64,000 nt of DNA, from assembly GCA_023525975.1 (NCBI GenBank), contig CM042027.1:87204007-87268006 (forward strand), given 5' to 3'. Source of the stretch: Smallanthus sonchifolius (Eukaryota; Streptophyta; Magnoliopsida; Asterales; Asteraceae). This document shows positions 1-11,055 of this stretch, in pieces. The notes under the pieces were generated by a model. That model did not search any database and had not been told where the DNA came from. It saw only the letters and a list, made by a program, of their open reading frames with translations. Each line of letters opens with the position of its first letter. Positions within the stretch are counted from its first letter, which is position 1. The translations under genes were made by a program, and so were the position numbers.

Positions 1-202
1 GACCCACTTCTTAGCGTTTCTTAGCGAAAAACCACTTCTTAGCGGAACCTTCCCCCACTTATATATATGAAAGAAATTGGACAAAAAAGTATTTCTAGTC
101 GGTCTATACGAAAAGTTACCCATTCTGACCCGTTACACAACCGCCATTTTGTTACCTAAGTGACATGTTTGGTTACTGGATCATCTTCATTCTCTGCATC
201 AG

Positions 203-734
203 GGAGGTAGTGGTTTTGTCAGAAATGTTACATTTGAGGATGTTTGGATGGAAAACGTTTCAAATCCTATCATAATCGACCAATATTATTGTGATTCAAG
301 CAAGCCATGTCCAAACAAGGTACAATTACTCAAAGATCTCGAAACCTTATTCGTTTTATACATTTATAATTTTAATTTTAAAACAAAAATGCACTATTTG
401 GTATCTAAAGATGTGGTTTCTTTTTTAAAACTTGGATTTTATGAAACTGCAGACTTGTGCTGTTAATGTGGAGAACATATCTTTTGTGAATATTAGAGGA
501 ACTTCAGCTACTAAGGAAGCCATAAAATTTTCTTGTAGTGATGTTTCTCCTTGTGAAGGGGTATATTTGGAAGATGTTGCAATTGTATCAGCATTTGGGG
601 GTATTACAACCTCATTTTGTTGGGAAGTCAAAGGGTCAACTTCAGGCTATGTATACCCCCCTATTTGCTTTTCAACTTGTAAAAGTCTCATTAAGCAGAC
701 TATTTCATCTATCACTGATCTTCAAGCCATATAA
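203..734 (+). CDS. Polygalacturonase (GH28), 3' part only (PG0)
   Basis: Last two exons of a pectin-hydrolysing GH28 enzyme; upstream exons lie outside the window. Exon 203-319 follows a TGCATCAG acceptor and encodes 39 residues from GGSGFVRNVTFEDVW to NPIIIDQYYCDSS, the conserved C-terminal block of plant polygalacturonases. After an intron (320-452, GT-AG) exon 453-734 encodes 93 residues starting TCAVNVENISF and ending in a TAA stop. Cysteines and the block KEAIKFSCSD...CEGVYLEDV are typical. The tail (SGYVYPPICF) differs from the four minus-strand copies in this window, so this is a different PG subclade, opposite in orientation. No lesion is visible. Catalytic motifs would be in the missing exons. 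Expected to be secreted to the cell wall; subclade assignment is inference. Confidence 0.88.
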
Positions 735-1609
735 TCAGCATATTTTAACCTGTACATTATAGAGTGAAAGTTGTACATTGTTGTTTTAAAAATGCAACCT
801 AAGTTTTAGGGGTGTTAACGGTTTGGGTTGGTCAGTTTTGATAAAATATATGGGTCAAACCGTTATCTGTGGTTTTGGAAAACAACGAACCAAACTGGTT
901 GGGTTGCTTGGGTTGGCCGGACCAGTCAAACTGCCCAAATAGTTCAATATTGGTAGGTTGACGGTTTCAAGTGTGTTTTTTTTTCTCCCATAGTCGTTAT
1001 GTTTGTATTAAATGTTTTAAGAATATAAAGATGGTTTATTATTATAACACATCATATTTTTGAAAAAAAAAATAAAGGTTAAACTTATGGTTTAGTTCAC
1101 ATGACCTGTTTCACGTTCCAAACAGTCGGTTGAACCTTAAACCACCAAACCATAGACCGCCCCTTTAAACTGCCAAACCGGTTTGGTTGGGCTGGGTCGG
1201 GCTTAAAATACGAATATCTACATCTTGTATAGCCAGCAAAATAGTAAATTTTAGGACTGGTGAAACTGGTTGGGTCGGGTTGAATAGACACATATGTATA
1301 TCCGATGTAGTTGGCAAAACGAGTAACTTTTTAAGGACTCGTGTGAAACTGGTTGGGCCAGGTCGAGTCGGATAGCACGAACATGTATTTTCCTTTTCAT
1401 TAGAATCATCAAGTAAATAATACATATAAAAATATGATTAAAAAACTAAAATTAAAATATTGTTCCTTTTTTTTTCTAATAAAGTAATCTAGGAGGTTGA
1501 TTATGGGTGGCCAATAAAATGCAACACAAATTGTCTAATTTGTTGCAAAATCCTCTACATAATCTGCATAAATTGCAGTACTTTGGGCAAGAACATCTTA
1601 ACTACAATG
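735..1609. other. Intergenic: GT-rich degenerate repeats, possible hAT-like MITE
   Basis: No gene seen. About 808-1166 starts AGGGGTGTTAACGGTTTGG and ends with the roughly inverted CCAAACCATAGACCGCCCCT, so it may be an hAT-type MITE, but I find no clear 8 bp target duplication. 1170-1375 holds degenerate tandem copies of an ACTGGTTGGGTCGGG-like unit spaced by about 80-90 bp. Confidence 0.35.
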
Positions 1610-3685
1610 CTACCGAACACCAATCTTAGGGCAGCCATTAGCTAAAGGCAACTGCAAATTCTCTACAGTCCTGAACGTCCGTTTGATCATCTTGTCAACA
1701 TACAGAGTTCCTGCTAGATGATCACATTCGTGTTGTAAAATACGCGCCTGCCAGCCCGAAGCACTCACCTTTATAGGTTGACCATATCTGTCCAAGCCCG
1801 TTACCTCTACGCCTAGGAACCTTTCAACCATTGCTCTATATCCATCAACACTGCACAAACCGTCCCATTACAGAGACATCAGAATCATATTACTCATCAA
1901 ATGGGTCAGGTCAGGTTTGCCAGCAAACTATTTTATTTCACTAACAATCTATATATATCTTTTTTCATAAAAACAATTCAAAATGTTTTACGCAGGGTGG
2001 CGATTTCTGACACGACCTGAAACACAATAAGTACACGACACGAAGATGATCATGTTTTGAGTTGTCACATCTAACCTGTTTAATAAATGAGTCGTGTTCG
2101 GGTTAACCTGTTTAATTAAGCATGTTGTGTGGGGTTGACCAGTTTAATTAAACATGCTGACCTTCCAACCAGTATACGACCCATTTAACCCATTTATTAC
2201 AACTATTAATCCCACTAACATGTTTACAACCGGGTTACTGCTCGTCAAGCAGTTTAACACGTTTAGATAAATGGGTTAACGGGTCGCGTTCGGGTTGCAC
2301 GGTTTTAAATGTGTCCGACTTAAGGTTGGTGTTTGTAAAACGAATAAATATATGTGCCGTTTTTGGGTTAAACAATTCAATCCGCCAACCCAAAACATGC
2401 AACCCGACACAACTGACACCACTAGTTTTAAACATTATAAATACACAAAGGGACCTTCAACCCGTTTGATAAACAAATGGGCCATAATTACCACTTCTGA
2501 TTTCAAACATAACCCACAAGCCAAGTCCATTGCTTCTTTAACCTTCAATAACTCACCTCAAACAACCTTCAAAAAACAGTGCCGATTTGTTGCCCTTCTT
2601 TTGAAGATTAGGGTTTATAATCACCTACAATTTTCAAGATTTTTGTAAGCAATTTTACTTACTTTATCCGAGAAAAAAAACTTCAAAATTAGGGCATGAA
2701 AACTTGCCAAAAGATCAAAAGGGCGCCTGTCTTGTGCCTTGATGTCTTCCTTTGGTGCATATCCTATGTACTCTTCAGTATCCTCCAACACAATAATCTA
2801 AATCGGGTCGGGTTAACCCATCAATATTTTTTTCTTTTTGTTAAATTCATAAATAACTAAGATTAAATATCCAATTAAAATAGGCAAATTCAATTTTAAT
2901 AATCCCAACTATGACCCATTAGCCAATATTAATCCATACTTGTAATTTGACTAGTAACGGTCATAGCTTTCTCTTTCGTTGTCGTGGGCAATCCAGTAGC
3001 ATATACTCATCATATATATGTACACCCAATTTATACTTGATTTCACTAAGCGAAATCAACTGTAAATTGACGATGATTATGTTACTAAGCGAAATCAAGT
3101 GTAAATTGTCGATGATTATGTTATGTTACTGGGATTGCTCTCGACAACGAAATTACGAAAGTGAAAGTTTGGACCGTTACCAGTCAAATTGCAATTATGA
3201 ATTATTATCAGCCAATGGGTTACCGTATAGACTATTAAAATCCAATTTTCGTAGAAATAATAAAAACTAACTTTTAAAGGAATACCAATTTGGGGAGCAG
3301 CAAGGCCAACCCCAGGCGCTCCCCTCATGACCTTCACCATATCAGCAATAATCTTCTGGATACGATCCGACCCGATCTCCTCGGGCCGTACTTCTCGGGC
3401 GGGTACGTGAAGAACCGGGTCACCAGCTTGGACAATCTCCTGCAAATTTGTAACATTCTTTTTCTCACCCAAACCTAGAAACCAACCGGCCCGAGCAGAA
3501 GTCAGATTGCGATCTTTGTGCTTGGTGATAAAATGCACTTTAATGGCGGATTTAGGCGGAAGAAGGGCGGGTTTTTCAATTGGTTTGTATTGGCATCTAG
3601 TAATTGAAACCGGTGTGTGAAATGGAGGGGCTCTGGCGAGTATGGAACATTTTCCGGCGAGTGGTAGCCGCTGAATTCCATCCAT
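1610..3685 (-). CDS. PDF1A: Peptide deformylase, organellar type (PDF1A-like), complete
   Basis: Metallo-hydrolase that removes the formyl group from the N-terminal Met of proteins made in organelles. Four exons on the minus strand: 3272-3685, 2708-2797, 2557-2624, 1610-1850 (spliced protein 270 aa). All three family motifs are present: GVGLAAPQIG at the end of exon 1, EGCLS split across the exon 3/4 junction (AG|T makes the Ser), and QHECDH in exon 4; the motif-2 Cys and the two motif-3 His bind the metal and Glu is catalytic. Exon 1 carries a ~60-residue basic, Ser/Pro-containing N-terminus typical of a transit peptide. Exon phases join without stops. Intron 2 uses a GC donor (TTTTG|GCAAGT) instead of GT. 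Introns 1 and 3 hold MITE sequence. Mitochondrial versus plastid targeting cannot be read here; 1A rather than 1B type is judged from the VDGYRAMVERF and GCPKIG blocks. Confidence 0.93.
1992..2433. repeat. hAT-like non-autonomous element remnant in deformylase intron 3
   Basis: Intron sequence rich in CGACACG/GGGTTGAC words, starting CAGGGTGGCGATTTCTGACA and ending near ACCCGACACAACTGACACC, i.e. weakly inverted ends. Repeated words CCTGTTTAATAA / CAGTTTAATTAAACATG recur inside. No clear target duplication was found, so family assignment is tentative. Confidence 0.35.
2881..3256. mobile_element. Palindromic MITE in deformylase intron 1
   Basis: Left arm (2885-2990, AATTCAATTTTAATAATCCC...) is the inverted copy of the right arm (3150-3256, ...TATTAAAATCCAATTTTCG), including the shared inner block TTTGACTAGTAACGGTC. 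Between them is a 45 bp tandem duplication (about 3038-3125, ACTAAGCGAAATCAA...GATGATTATG). Related sequence occurs at 15405-15555 and 21220-21515, in introns of two polygalacturonase genes. Confidence 0.7.
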
Positions 3686-3823
3686 CCTTGAAGATATGCT
3701 CCGACAGGTGAAAATGTTGTAGATAATCTGTTTTGGTAGTTGGGCCTAGAGAGGAGATCGATGACACATTGGGTTGGGCCTCAATACACTTTTAGTCTTT
3801 TACATTTTTTTTATTGTTATGAG

Positions 3824-4200
3824 CGGTGTTTTCAAAACCGGCCTGAACCAGAACCAGTAATAGGCTAGCACCGGCCTGTGTTTGAACCTGCCAGACCGGA
3901 TGGTCGGACTGGATTTCTAATGTTTTTTTAACTTTTTTTTCCTTTTCAAAATCTCATTTTTTTTAATTAATTTAGTATTCCGATCCGAGTTATATATTTT
4001 ATTTATTTAAGTCGTCATATGTTATCAAACTTACAAATTGGTATCAAAACACGTAATACTTTTATTTTTTGTATCTATATACATAGTTTAATATTTATAT
4101 TATTTATGATGTCATCAAGTTTTTAAATCCGGTTCAACCGGTCCGACCAACGGACCTCTAGGCAGCCGGTTTATTGTCCGGTCCGATTCTAAAATCATTG
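3824..4200. mobile_element. hAT-like MITE, copy 1
   Basis: Imperfect 18 bp TIRs: left CGGTGTTTTCAAAACCGG, right (reverse complement) CAATGATTTTAGAATCGG. Flanking 8-mers GTTATGAG (3816-3823) and TTTATGAG (4201-4208) match 7 of 8, as expected for an hAT target duplication. Interior is AT-rich with subterminal ACCGGT/GGTCCG words. A second copy is at 50240-50621. Confidence 0.65.
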
Positions 4201-4208
4201 TTTATGAG

Positions 4209-5329
4209 TGCAACGATCTAAAACCAGACTGACCGAAAACATAAAAGATACAAGAATCCAGATAGAGGTGAACAAAAAACCATTTTTGACCATCGTTGAC
4301 CGGAACCGAACTGGTCTGGTAAAAAAAACCCATCTATAAATTTAGAACCAGACCGTATAGTAATAGTTCCATATATGTTTAAAACAGATTTGACCAAACC
4401 CACCCATTTCTTTGTGTTAATGTAAAGAAATGGTTCAATTTTTAGGTTGGGCCGGGCGGGATTAAACCAAGCCCAGAATTTCCGGGTCCAGGTCCATGTT
4501 TGTGAAACCAAATGCAGTAAAAGGGGATGAATGTCGTACAATAGAATATGTGTTTGTGAAATATGGGTCACCGTCCAAATCTATAACTTCAGCAACAAGC
4601 TACTCGTATTCATGGATGTGTGGTTTGTACCATTTTTCCTCTTTTCAAGTCACCCATAACTTCTGTTTGCTTCTAAAAAAGTTAATCAATGTCGATTTAA
4701 ACGTATTTTGAGTATTATTTTAGCCATTTACTTTCTATACTCTTTAATAATGCATTAAATTATTATAATAATTTAAAAATAGACAGAATATATGCGTTAA
4801 AGACAACTTACACATCTCGACCTGTTAGGACCCACACATAAAAGTGACCCGTTTTGACCGTATGTTAACCCATTGACACCCTCTCACTACACATACGATA
4901 TGTCACACCTGTTCATAACAAGCCGTTTCAGAATAGCTGAGCCTGAACTTGAGACGGGGTATTTGTTATTACAAAAATGTTTTGAGAATGTCTTGCCTAT
5001 CACTATGTCATATTTATTTTGTTCCCAACATAAAAAAAACTACAATAACATGTAATATAAACATGTATGAACGTCTTCAATATATAATCAATTTTAAGAA
5101 GTGACCGTATTATATATCATATTTAAAACAATAAGTACATATGTTTACCTGTTTTTCGTAATGTTTACTTAAAACTGATTTTATATTATACGTTTCTCAA
5201 AAGAAAAGTCTATCCCTTAGTCTTCGGGTAGTGGTCATGTGATGGTTAGAGATATCACATGGTATCCCTATTTCTTGCCATGCTTTTTGCTACAAGTTGA
5301 CCTTTTAAGTCTCTTCTTGATTGCTCACC
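4209..5329. other. Intergenic, no gene recognised
   Basis: AT-rich. TAGAGGTGAACAAAAA at 4263 looks like one hAT terminus, but no matching right end was found nearby. Open frames here have no recognisable domain and their residues follow repeat words. Confidence 0.4.
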
Positions 5330-5337
5330 TATATATA
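5330..5337 (+). promoter_or_regulatory. TATA box of the DUF761 gene
   Basis: TATATATA 45 bases upstream of the Met codon at 5382. It lies immediately before an in-frame ATG at 5337-5339, which would be upstream of or at the transcription start, so it decides in favour of the downstream start. Confidence 0.5.
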
Positions 5338-5381
5338 TGAAACATAAATGCAAAAGATTTTGTGGGAAAACATCTCTGAAA

Positions 5382-5657
5382 ATGAAGAGGTACACAAATA
5401 CACCTCCTCCACACGGTGATACCAACAGAAAGAATCCACAAGTAGGGGTTCAAGAAAGAGGACCAACGACCGGTTTAAAGAAGACGGAGGCGGCCGACAC
5501 ACCAGCAAAGGTGGCGGCCGAGAAGAGCAAGCCGCCAACGGTGGTAGACATAGATCAAAGTGCCGAGGAATTCATCATGAAGTTTAGAAAACAGTTGATG
5601 ATTCAGAGGATGGAGTCCATTGATAATTATCATAAAATGTTAGCTCGAGGGACATGA
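5382..5657 (+). CDS. Small DUF761 (cotton-fibre-expressed type) protein
   Basis: Single-exon frame of 91 aa from the ATG at 5382. The C-terminal ~35 residues carry the DUF761 signature: acidic IDQSAEEFIMKF, then RKQLMIQRMESIDNYHKML and a final ARGT. The N-terminal half is Lys/Pro/Thr-rich and low in order (NTPPPHGDTNRKNP). The family is plant-specific and biochemically uncharacterised; members are small, basic, often stress- or fibre-expressed. I chose the 5382 start because a TATA box sits just before the earlier in-frame ATG. AATAAATAA downstream at about 5679 could serve polyadenylation. The next-downstream feature is the MULE 240 bp away. Family call is firm; function unknown. Confidence 0.8.
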   Translation: MKRYTNTPPPHGDTNRKNPQVGVQERGPTTGLKKTEAADTPAKVAAEKSKPPTVVDIDQSAEEFIMKFRKQLMIQRMESIDNYHKMLARGT

Positions 5658-5892
5658 TATATGCATAGTACATAACGATATAATAAATAATAACTAGTGT
5701 ATGATGATGGATCATTTTATTTAATTTGTATCGTTATTTGTTATATTATTTTGTAATTATGTATCACCTTCAAGTTGGAGTTTCATTTTAAGGAATATAT
5801 ATACCGATTGGGTACTCTCAAGCAAAGAATTTGTGATGGGGTCAAAATTAAATATTAATTATGATTTTTGTTATATATATTATAGGTCAGAT
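5658..5892. other. Short AT-rich spacer
   Basis: 3' flank of the DUF761 gene up to the MULE target duplication. Holds a possible poly(A) signal (AATAAATAA at about 5679) and nothing else recognisable. Confidence 0.4.
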
Positions 5893-5901
5893 TTTTTGTT
5901 A

Positions 5902-6095
5902 GAATTAATTACACGTATGGCCCCTGTGGTTTACTCAGATTTCACTTTTGGCCCCTGGTAATGCTAAATTACAAGTTTGGACCAATAGTTTGCACACTTA
6001 TTTCATTTTTGGCCCCAAATCTGGATGTCCGTCTCTTTTAATCGTTAAGTCCCCTCACGTGAATCCCACGTGAGGGTAATTAGGTCTTTTCATAT
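5902..6095 (+). repeat. MULE left terminal inverted repeat
   Basis: Pairs with 10722-10921 with only scattered mismatches over about 190 bp. Both arms contain a pair of CACGTG cores near the inner end. Confidence 0.88.
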
Positions 6096-6260
6096 GCCTC
6101 TTTCTAGAATAGTAGTATCAGAGACCTATCAAGTTCCCTCCCATTCCATCCCTCCTTCTTCTTCGCTACCATCGCTCTCATCACTCTGAAGCTAACCTGC
6201 ATCTCTGTAAAAACCCTTTGTTTGGAAGTTTCAAAAGGTTCAACGACACTGCAATCGAAG

Positions 6261-9200
6261 ATGGGGTGGTGCATTAGAGGTTCTGGTCTTGACATTGATG
6301 AGCAAGAAACTTACAGTACGTATTCAATCTCTCTTAAATTTGTAATTTTTTTACAATACTCAAACAAGGTTGGATTTTTAAAGTGTACTTGTAATTTTTT
6401 TCATTAAATGACAGGAGGTTCCTCAAACATGTTTTCATTAAGAATTCATCATGGTGGATCGTTTAGGAACTTCCCTGGAAGGAGATATGCTTTTGGTAGG
6501 ATTTCATATGTTGATCTATGTGATATTGATGAGTTTTCAGTGCACGAAATAGACTGGATGATGAGGGAGTTACAGTTGATTGAGGATCACAAAGAACTGT
6601 ATTATCATTTTATGATCCCAGGTACAGACTTGGATTTTGGTTTAGTAGCTTTAGGTAATGATAGTGATGTGTTACAGTTGGCTAGGTATGTGAAGGATCA
6701 CAAGCTTATTGATGTGTATATTGAACATGGTGAAACCAGATTGAAAACTTACTTCACATCCCCACAAAGTTCAAACGTAGTATTTGAGGAGATTGAGGAT
6801 GTAGGAAGCCATAATATTAGAAAGCCAAAACCTTTTAGGGCAAAGAGGTTGTTTTTAGGATGGCATGAAGGTGTTGACAAGAATTTTGTGAAGGAAAATG
6901 ATGCTGCTGTGAATGAAATGGAGGATGTTGAGAACCAATCTGTTAGAATTTAGGATCAAGTGGAAGTTGTTGATAAGGAAACAAAGGTTGCTTTGAATGA
7001 AACTGAAGCTGTTCAAGTGGAACATGTTGAGAAGGAAACTGAAGCTGTTCAAGTGGAACATGTTGAGAAGGAAACTGAAACTGTTCAAATGGAACATGTT
7101 GAGAAGGAATCTGAGTCTGTTCAACAGCAATCTGAGGTTGTTGTGAATGAAACTGAACCTGTTCAAAAGCAATCTGAGAAGGAAGTAGAATTTAATGGTT
7201 TTGAATTTGATTTTGATAATGTTGAATTTGACAGAGAGTTTCCTATGCCTAATGTAGGTAATGTTGAGCACAGTGATGATAGTGAGGATAGTGACTACAT
7301 AGTTGACAAAAATAATGAGGTGGATGAGGTTGAAGTAGACATGAGAGATTTTGTTGACTATGTAGATGAGGGAGTAGAGTATGCTGGGCCAAATGACAAT
7401 TATTAAAGAGAAGATAAGGAAAAACAATCTGTAGATGAAGGAGAAGAGTATGTGGCTGGCTTGAGTGATGGGTCACTTGACAGTGGGACTGAAGAGTCAT
7501 TTGATGACTTTGAATCAACTAGGAGTAAAATGTTGAGGGAAATAAGTAAAAAAGAAAGAACAAACTGCTGGGGTTGAAGCTGTAAGATTTTATGTTGGTC
7601 AGATATTTGGTAGCAAACTAGAGTTGAATGATTTAATTAAAAGACATGCCATTGAAAGTAGGAGGGACTTAACATTATTAAGAAATGAGGCTAAAAGATT
7701 AAGGGCGATATGTAATGGGGATGTTGTATAGTATGAAACAGAAGATGGTGTTGGGCCTAATCAAACATGTGGGCCAAGTGGTGCAAGTGAAGACAAAATA
7801 AAAGGAAAACCTAAGGCTTTATCATGTCCTTGGGTTCTGTATGCAACAAAAGAAAAGGTTGCTGGAGAAACATGGTTGCTGAAAACATACAAATCCAAAC
7901 ACACTTGTCTTCAATTAAGAGAAATTAAAGCTTTCACAGTTGGGTTTATGGCAAAACAAAGTTGGATGGTCAACCAGGTTGAATCTAATCCAAAAGTGTT
8001 GACAAAATCTGTTCAGGAGGAGTTGCAGAGAAGATATGAATTAAAATGTTCCAAGATTAAGGCTTTCAGGGCAAAGGCCAAGGCTACAAATCAGTTGAGT
8101 GGTGACTACAAGGAACAATACACAAGATTAAGAGACTACATATTGAAGATTCAAGGTAATAATCCAAACACCACTGTTAAGTTTGTTATAGAGGATGAAA
8201 CAAATGGAGATACACCAACCAGGATATTTAAGAGAGTTTGCATCTGTCTTGGGCCTTTGAAGGATGGTTTTAAAGCATGTAAGAGGGAGTTGTTAGGTTT
8301 AGATGGAGCGTTTATGAAAGGATCCTATCCAGGTCAACTGTTGACAGCTGTTGGTATTGACCCAAACAATGGCATTTATCCCCTAGCATATGCCATTATT
8401 GAAGCTGAAAATAAAATGTCTTGGACATGGTTTCTTCAATGTGTGGCTGATGATCTAGAGAAAGATGAAAGATGTAGTTTTACCTTCATCTCTGATAGGC
8501 AAAAGGTATGTTTAGTATTAAACTTGTATTTTAGATAACTGTATTACAACATGGTTAATTTAGGGATTGCTTTTATACAGGGACTTATACAAGCAATAGC
8601 CACAGTTTTTCCTTATGCTGAACATAGATTTTGCCTAAGGCAAGCATCAAAACATGAAGTTAAGGTGGAGGGGGAAAAGCATTCAAGGATATTTTATGGG
8701 GTTGTGCTACTACTACAACTGTCCAAGAATTCAGAGAGAAGATGGAGGAACTTAGGTCATTTAATGCTGAAGCTCACAACTGGTTGTCAAGTATCCCACC
8801 ACAACATTGGTCAAGATCCCATTTCACAGGTAATGGTTAACATTTATAAGTTTATTTCAAGAATCCATGTTTACTTAAGTTTGTTAAAATTTATAACTTT
8901 ATTTCTTTGTATAGGAAGAGCAAAAACAGATGTTCTACTGAATAACATGTGTGAGGTCTTAAATGGGAAGCTTGTTGAAGGAAGAGACAAACCAATCATC
9001 TCTACCATAGAATTTATAAGGGAGTATCTTGCCAAAAGGATTGTGAATGTAATGAAGGTTATGGAGGGTATAAAGACAGAGGCTGCCAAATATACTGTTA
9101 TGTGGCATGGTGGACCAAAATACCAGGTAAGTGGTCCTTGGGGTGAACAAGTGGTTGTTGATGTAATTGATAAGACATGTACATGTAGAAGGTGGGAGAT

Positions 9201-9589
9201 AACAGGAATGCCATGTAAACATGCTGTTGCTGTAAACTGGGATATGACACTAAATGACCTACATGTGGTACCACCAGAGTGTTGGGCACATACTTCTTAC
9301 AAACTTTCAACATGGAAGAAAGTATACTCTTTTAAAATTGGCCCACTGAATGGGAAGAACATGTGGCCTAAGTCTGACTGTCCAACCACTCTCACCCCCA
9401 TTGCATAACAACCTAGTTGGCTAGCCAAAAAGGAAGAGGAGAAAAAACCAAGTAGAACTTCAGGATGAGTTAGAACAAGGTAACAAGTTGACAAGAAGGT
9501 ATAAATCAGTAACGTGTTCTAAATGCAAGAATTATGGCCACAATGCAAGGAGTTGCAAAGGACAGGGAGATCCTCCACCTACTGTTTGA
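6261..9589 (+). pseudogene. MULE transposase (PB1-like, MULE, SWIM and zinc-knuckle parts), broken
   Basis: Exon 6261-6315 (starting MGWCIRG) joins 6415 on by a GT-AG intron. Then come: a PB1-like N-terminal domain (FSLRIHHGGSFRNFPGRRY, to about 6735); tandem acidic repeats of VEKETEAVQVEH (6960-7150); the Mutator DNA-binding part (FYVGQIFGSKLELNDLI, then CPWVLYATKEK, about 7590-7900); the catalytic MULE domain (LLGLDGAFMKGSYPGQLL, about 8290-8500); YAEHRFCLR; a SWIM finger (CTCRRWEITGMPCKH, 9178-9225); and a CX2CX4HX4C knuckle (CSKCKNYGHNARSC, 9519-9560). Introns 8506-8580 and 8830-8914 splice cleanly. Lesions: in-frame TAG at 6951 and TAA at 7404, frameshift near 7560, TAG near 7729, two frameshifts near 8655-8690, and one near 9405. 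Such transposases cut and paste DNA in the nucleus; this copy is inactive. Confidence 0.88.
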
Positions 9590-9890
9590 AATTCCTTTAT
9601 CAGATGCACTTAATGTTTTCTATTTAATTTGAATATGTATTATGTCTTTTGGTATGTCTGAGACAATGTTTGGTATGTTTTAGACAATGTTTGGCATGTT
9701 TTAGACAATGTTTGGTATGTTTTTTTGGAAAGCTTTAGACAATGGTTTATCAATTCTGGTCTGTAATGGTCAAGTCCTTGTCTTTAAATTCAGGTTTATT
9801 AGTTTATGAAATGTATGTATCTTTTGAATATAGAACATGTATGCATTTTGGTATCTGTGAATACAAAACAGGTTAGGAAATGGTATGCAG

Positions 9891-10064
9891 TTTTGACTAC
9901 CATTTGGTCTGCATTTGGACTGCAATTTTGTAAGTATGCAGGAACCATTTCACAGGTAATGGCTGCACTCTTTGAATAAAAAAGCATACCAGTTTTTACT
10001 ACCATTTGGTCTGCATTTGGACTACAATTTAGTATGTATGCAGGAAACATTTCACAGGTAATGA
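9891..10064 (+). repeat. Two direct repeats of about 70 bp inside the MULE
   Basis: 9891-9963 and 9996-10064 share ACTACCATTTGGTCTGCATT, TATGCAGGAA, and CATTTCACAGGTAATG. A shorter tandem repeat of about 21 bp (TTTTAGACAATGTTTGGTATG) precedes them at 9648-9730. They lie between the transposase 3' end and the antisense gene. Confidence 0.65.
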
Positions 10065-10315
10065 ACAACATATTTAACCATTTATAACAATTTTTTGTCA
10101 ACAATTTCTTCTACAATTCTAAGCATTTCTAACAAAACACACTTAATCAGGCATTAAAAAACATCAAACATTACCATTACAAAACATAAAGCATTCCTAT
10201 TACATGATTGATATACTTTACAAAATAAAAGCAACGATCACAATTAATAAACCTAACCCTAAGAACATGAATACATTTAGACTTTTCTTCTTATGAAGTT
10301 CAGCTTCCAACACCT

Positions 10316-10593
10316 TCACCTCCCTCTTAAGTTTGTTTTTGACTTCAGGAGACCCGGAATAATCTGAACAGAACGTGGGCACATTGGTGGGTCAAACCAA
10401 CAGATAAATTTGCATTTGGAATTCTGAAAAAAATAAACCAATAATCATAAAAAAACAAACAAAGATTTCTTAAGGGAGAAGAAGAAATCCATGTACTTAC
10501 CGGTAGAGGACAAGAGTAGAACCGTCGACCAAGATTTTGATCAGTCCAAGAAGTGCGAATGATTGCCCTTCTTCCACAGTAGCATACAACCAT
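10316..10593 (-). CDS. GRF-type zinc-finger protein carried by the MULE, antisense, probably degraded
   Basis: Two exons on the minus strand: 10501-10593 (31 aa, MVVCYCGRRAIIRTSWT...RRFYSCPLP) and 10316-10423 (NSKCKFICWFDPPMCPRS...), joined by a CCG|GTAAGT donor and TTTTTCAG acceptor in phase 0. The C-x-C-G...TSWT...GRRF..CP...C..W.DPP.C pattern is the GRF zinc finger. The frame stops at about 66 aa; in another frame a Lys/Glu-rich helix then a hydrophobic segment continues to about 10225, so a frameshift has probably cut off a coiled coil and membrane anchor. GRF fingers bind single-stranded nucleic acid in better studied proteins; the role in MULEs is unknown. Confidence 0.72.
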
Positions 10594-10721
10594 CGAGATT
10601 TAGGTTTCGCAGGTAAGGATTTATTAGGGAAGATGAATCTAGGTCATGGAGAAGAAGATGAAGATAGATTGAAGAAGATGAAGTCACGTGGGTATAAATG
10701 GGCATTTTAATTTCATTTAGA

Positions 10722-10921
10722 AAGGGATAATAAAAAGACCTAATTACCCTCACGTGAGATTCACGTGATGGGACTTAACGATTAAAAGAGACGGACATCC
10801 AGGTTGGGGGCCAAAAGTGAAATAAGTGTGCAAACTATTGGTCCAAACTTATAATTTAACATTTTCAGGGACCAAAAGTGAAATCTGAGTAAACCACAGG
10901 GGCCATCCGTGTAATTAATTC
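10722..10921 (-). repeat. MULE right terminal inverted repeat
   Basis: Inverted partner of 5902-6095; ends GTGTAATTAATTC, followed by CATTTGTTA. Confidence 0.88.
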
Positions 10922-11055
10922 CATTTGTTATCTATATTATTAGGCAGAAAATTAATATTTAACTATCAATATAACTCAATTATACAAATAGTTATATAAA
11001 CCATTTATTAAATGATTAAACTTTATTTTAAGCAAACATTTATTTTATTATTTAA

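Larger units (their letters stand above)
5902..10921 (+). mobile_element. Mutator-like (MULE) DNA transposon, ~5.0 kb, decayed
   Basis: Long TIRs (about 5902-6095 and 10722-10921) start GAATTAATTACACG and match in inverted orientation through GGCCCCTGTGGTTTACTCAG, GATGTCCGTCTCTTTTAATC and CACGTGAGGGTAATTAGG. Flanks TTTTTGTTA (5893-5901) and CATTTGTTA (10922-10930) agree at 7 of 9 positions, fitting the 9 bp MULE target duplication. Inside are a plus-strand transposase relic (6261-9589) and a minus-strand GRF zinc-finger gene (10316-10593). Stops and frameshifts mean this copy cannot make transposase. Confidence 0.9.

Noticed and set aside
4218..4571. Minus-strand 117-aa frame
   Set aside because: No domain; covers hAT-like terminal sequence and GC words typical of MITEs.
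6855..7427. Hydrophobic minus-strand frame of 190 aa
   Set aside because: Antisense shadow of the acidic repeats of the MULE transposase.
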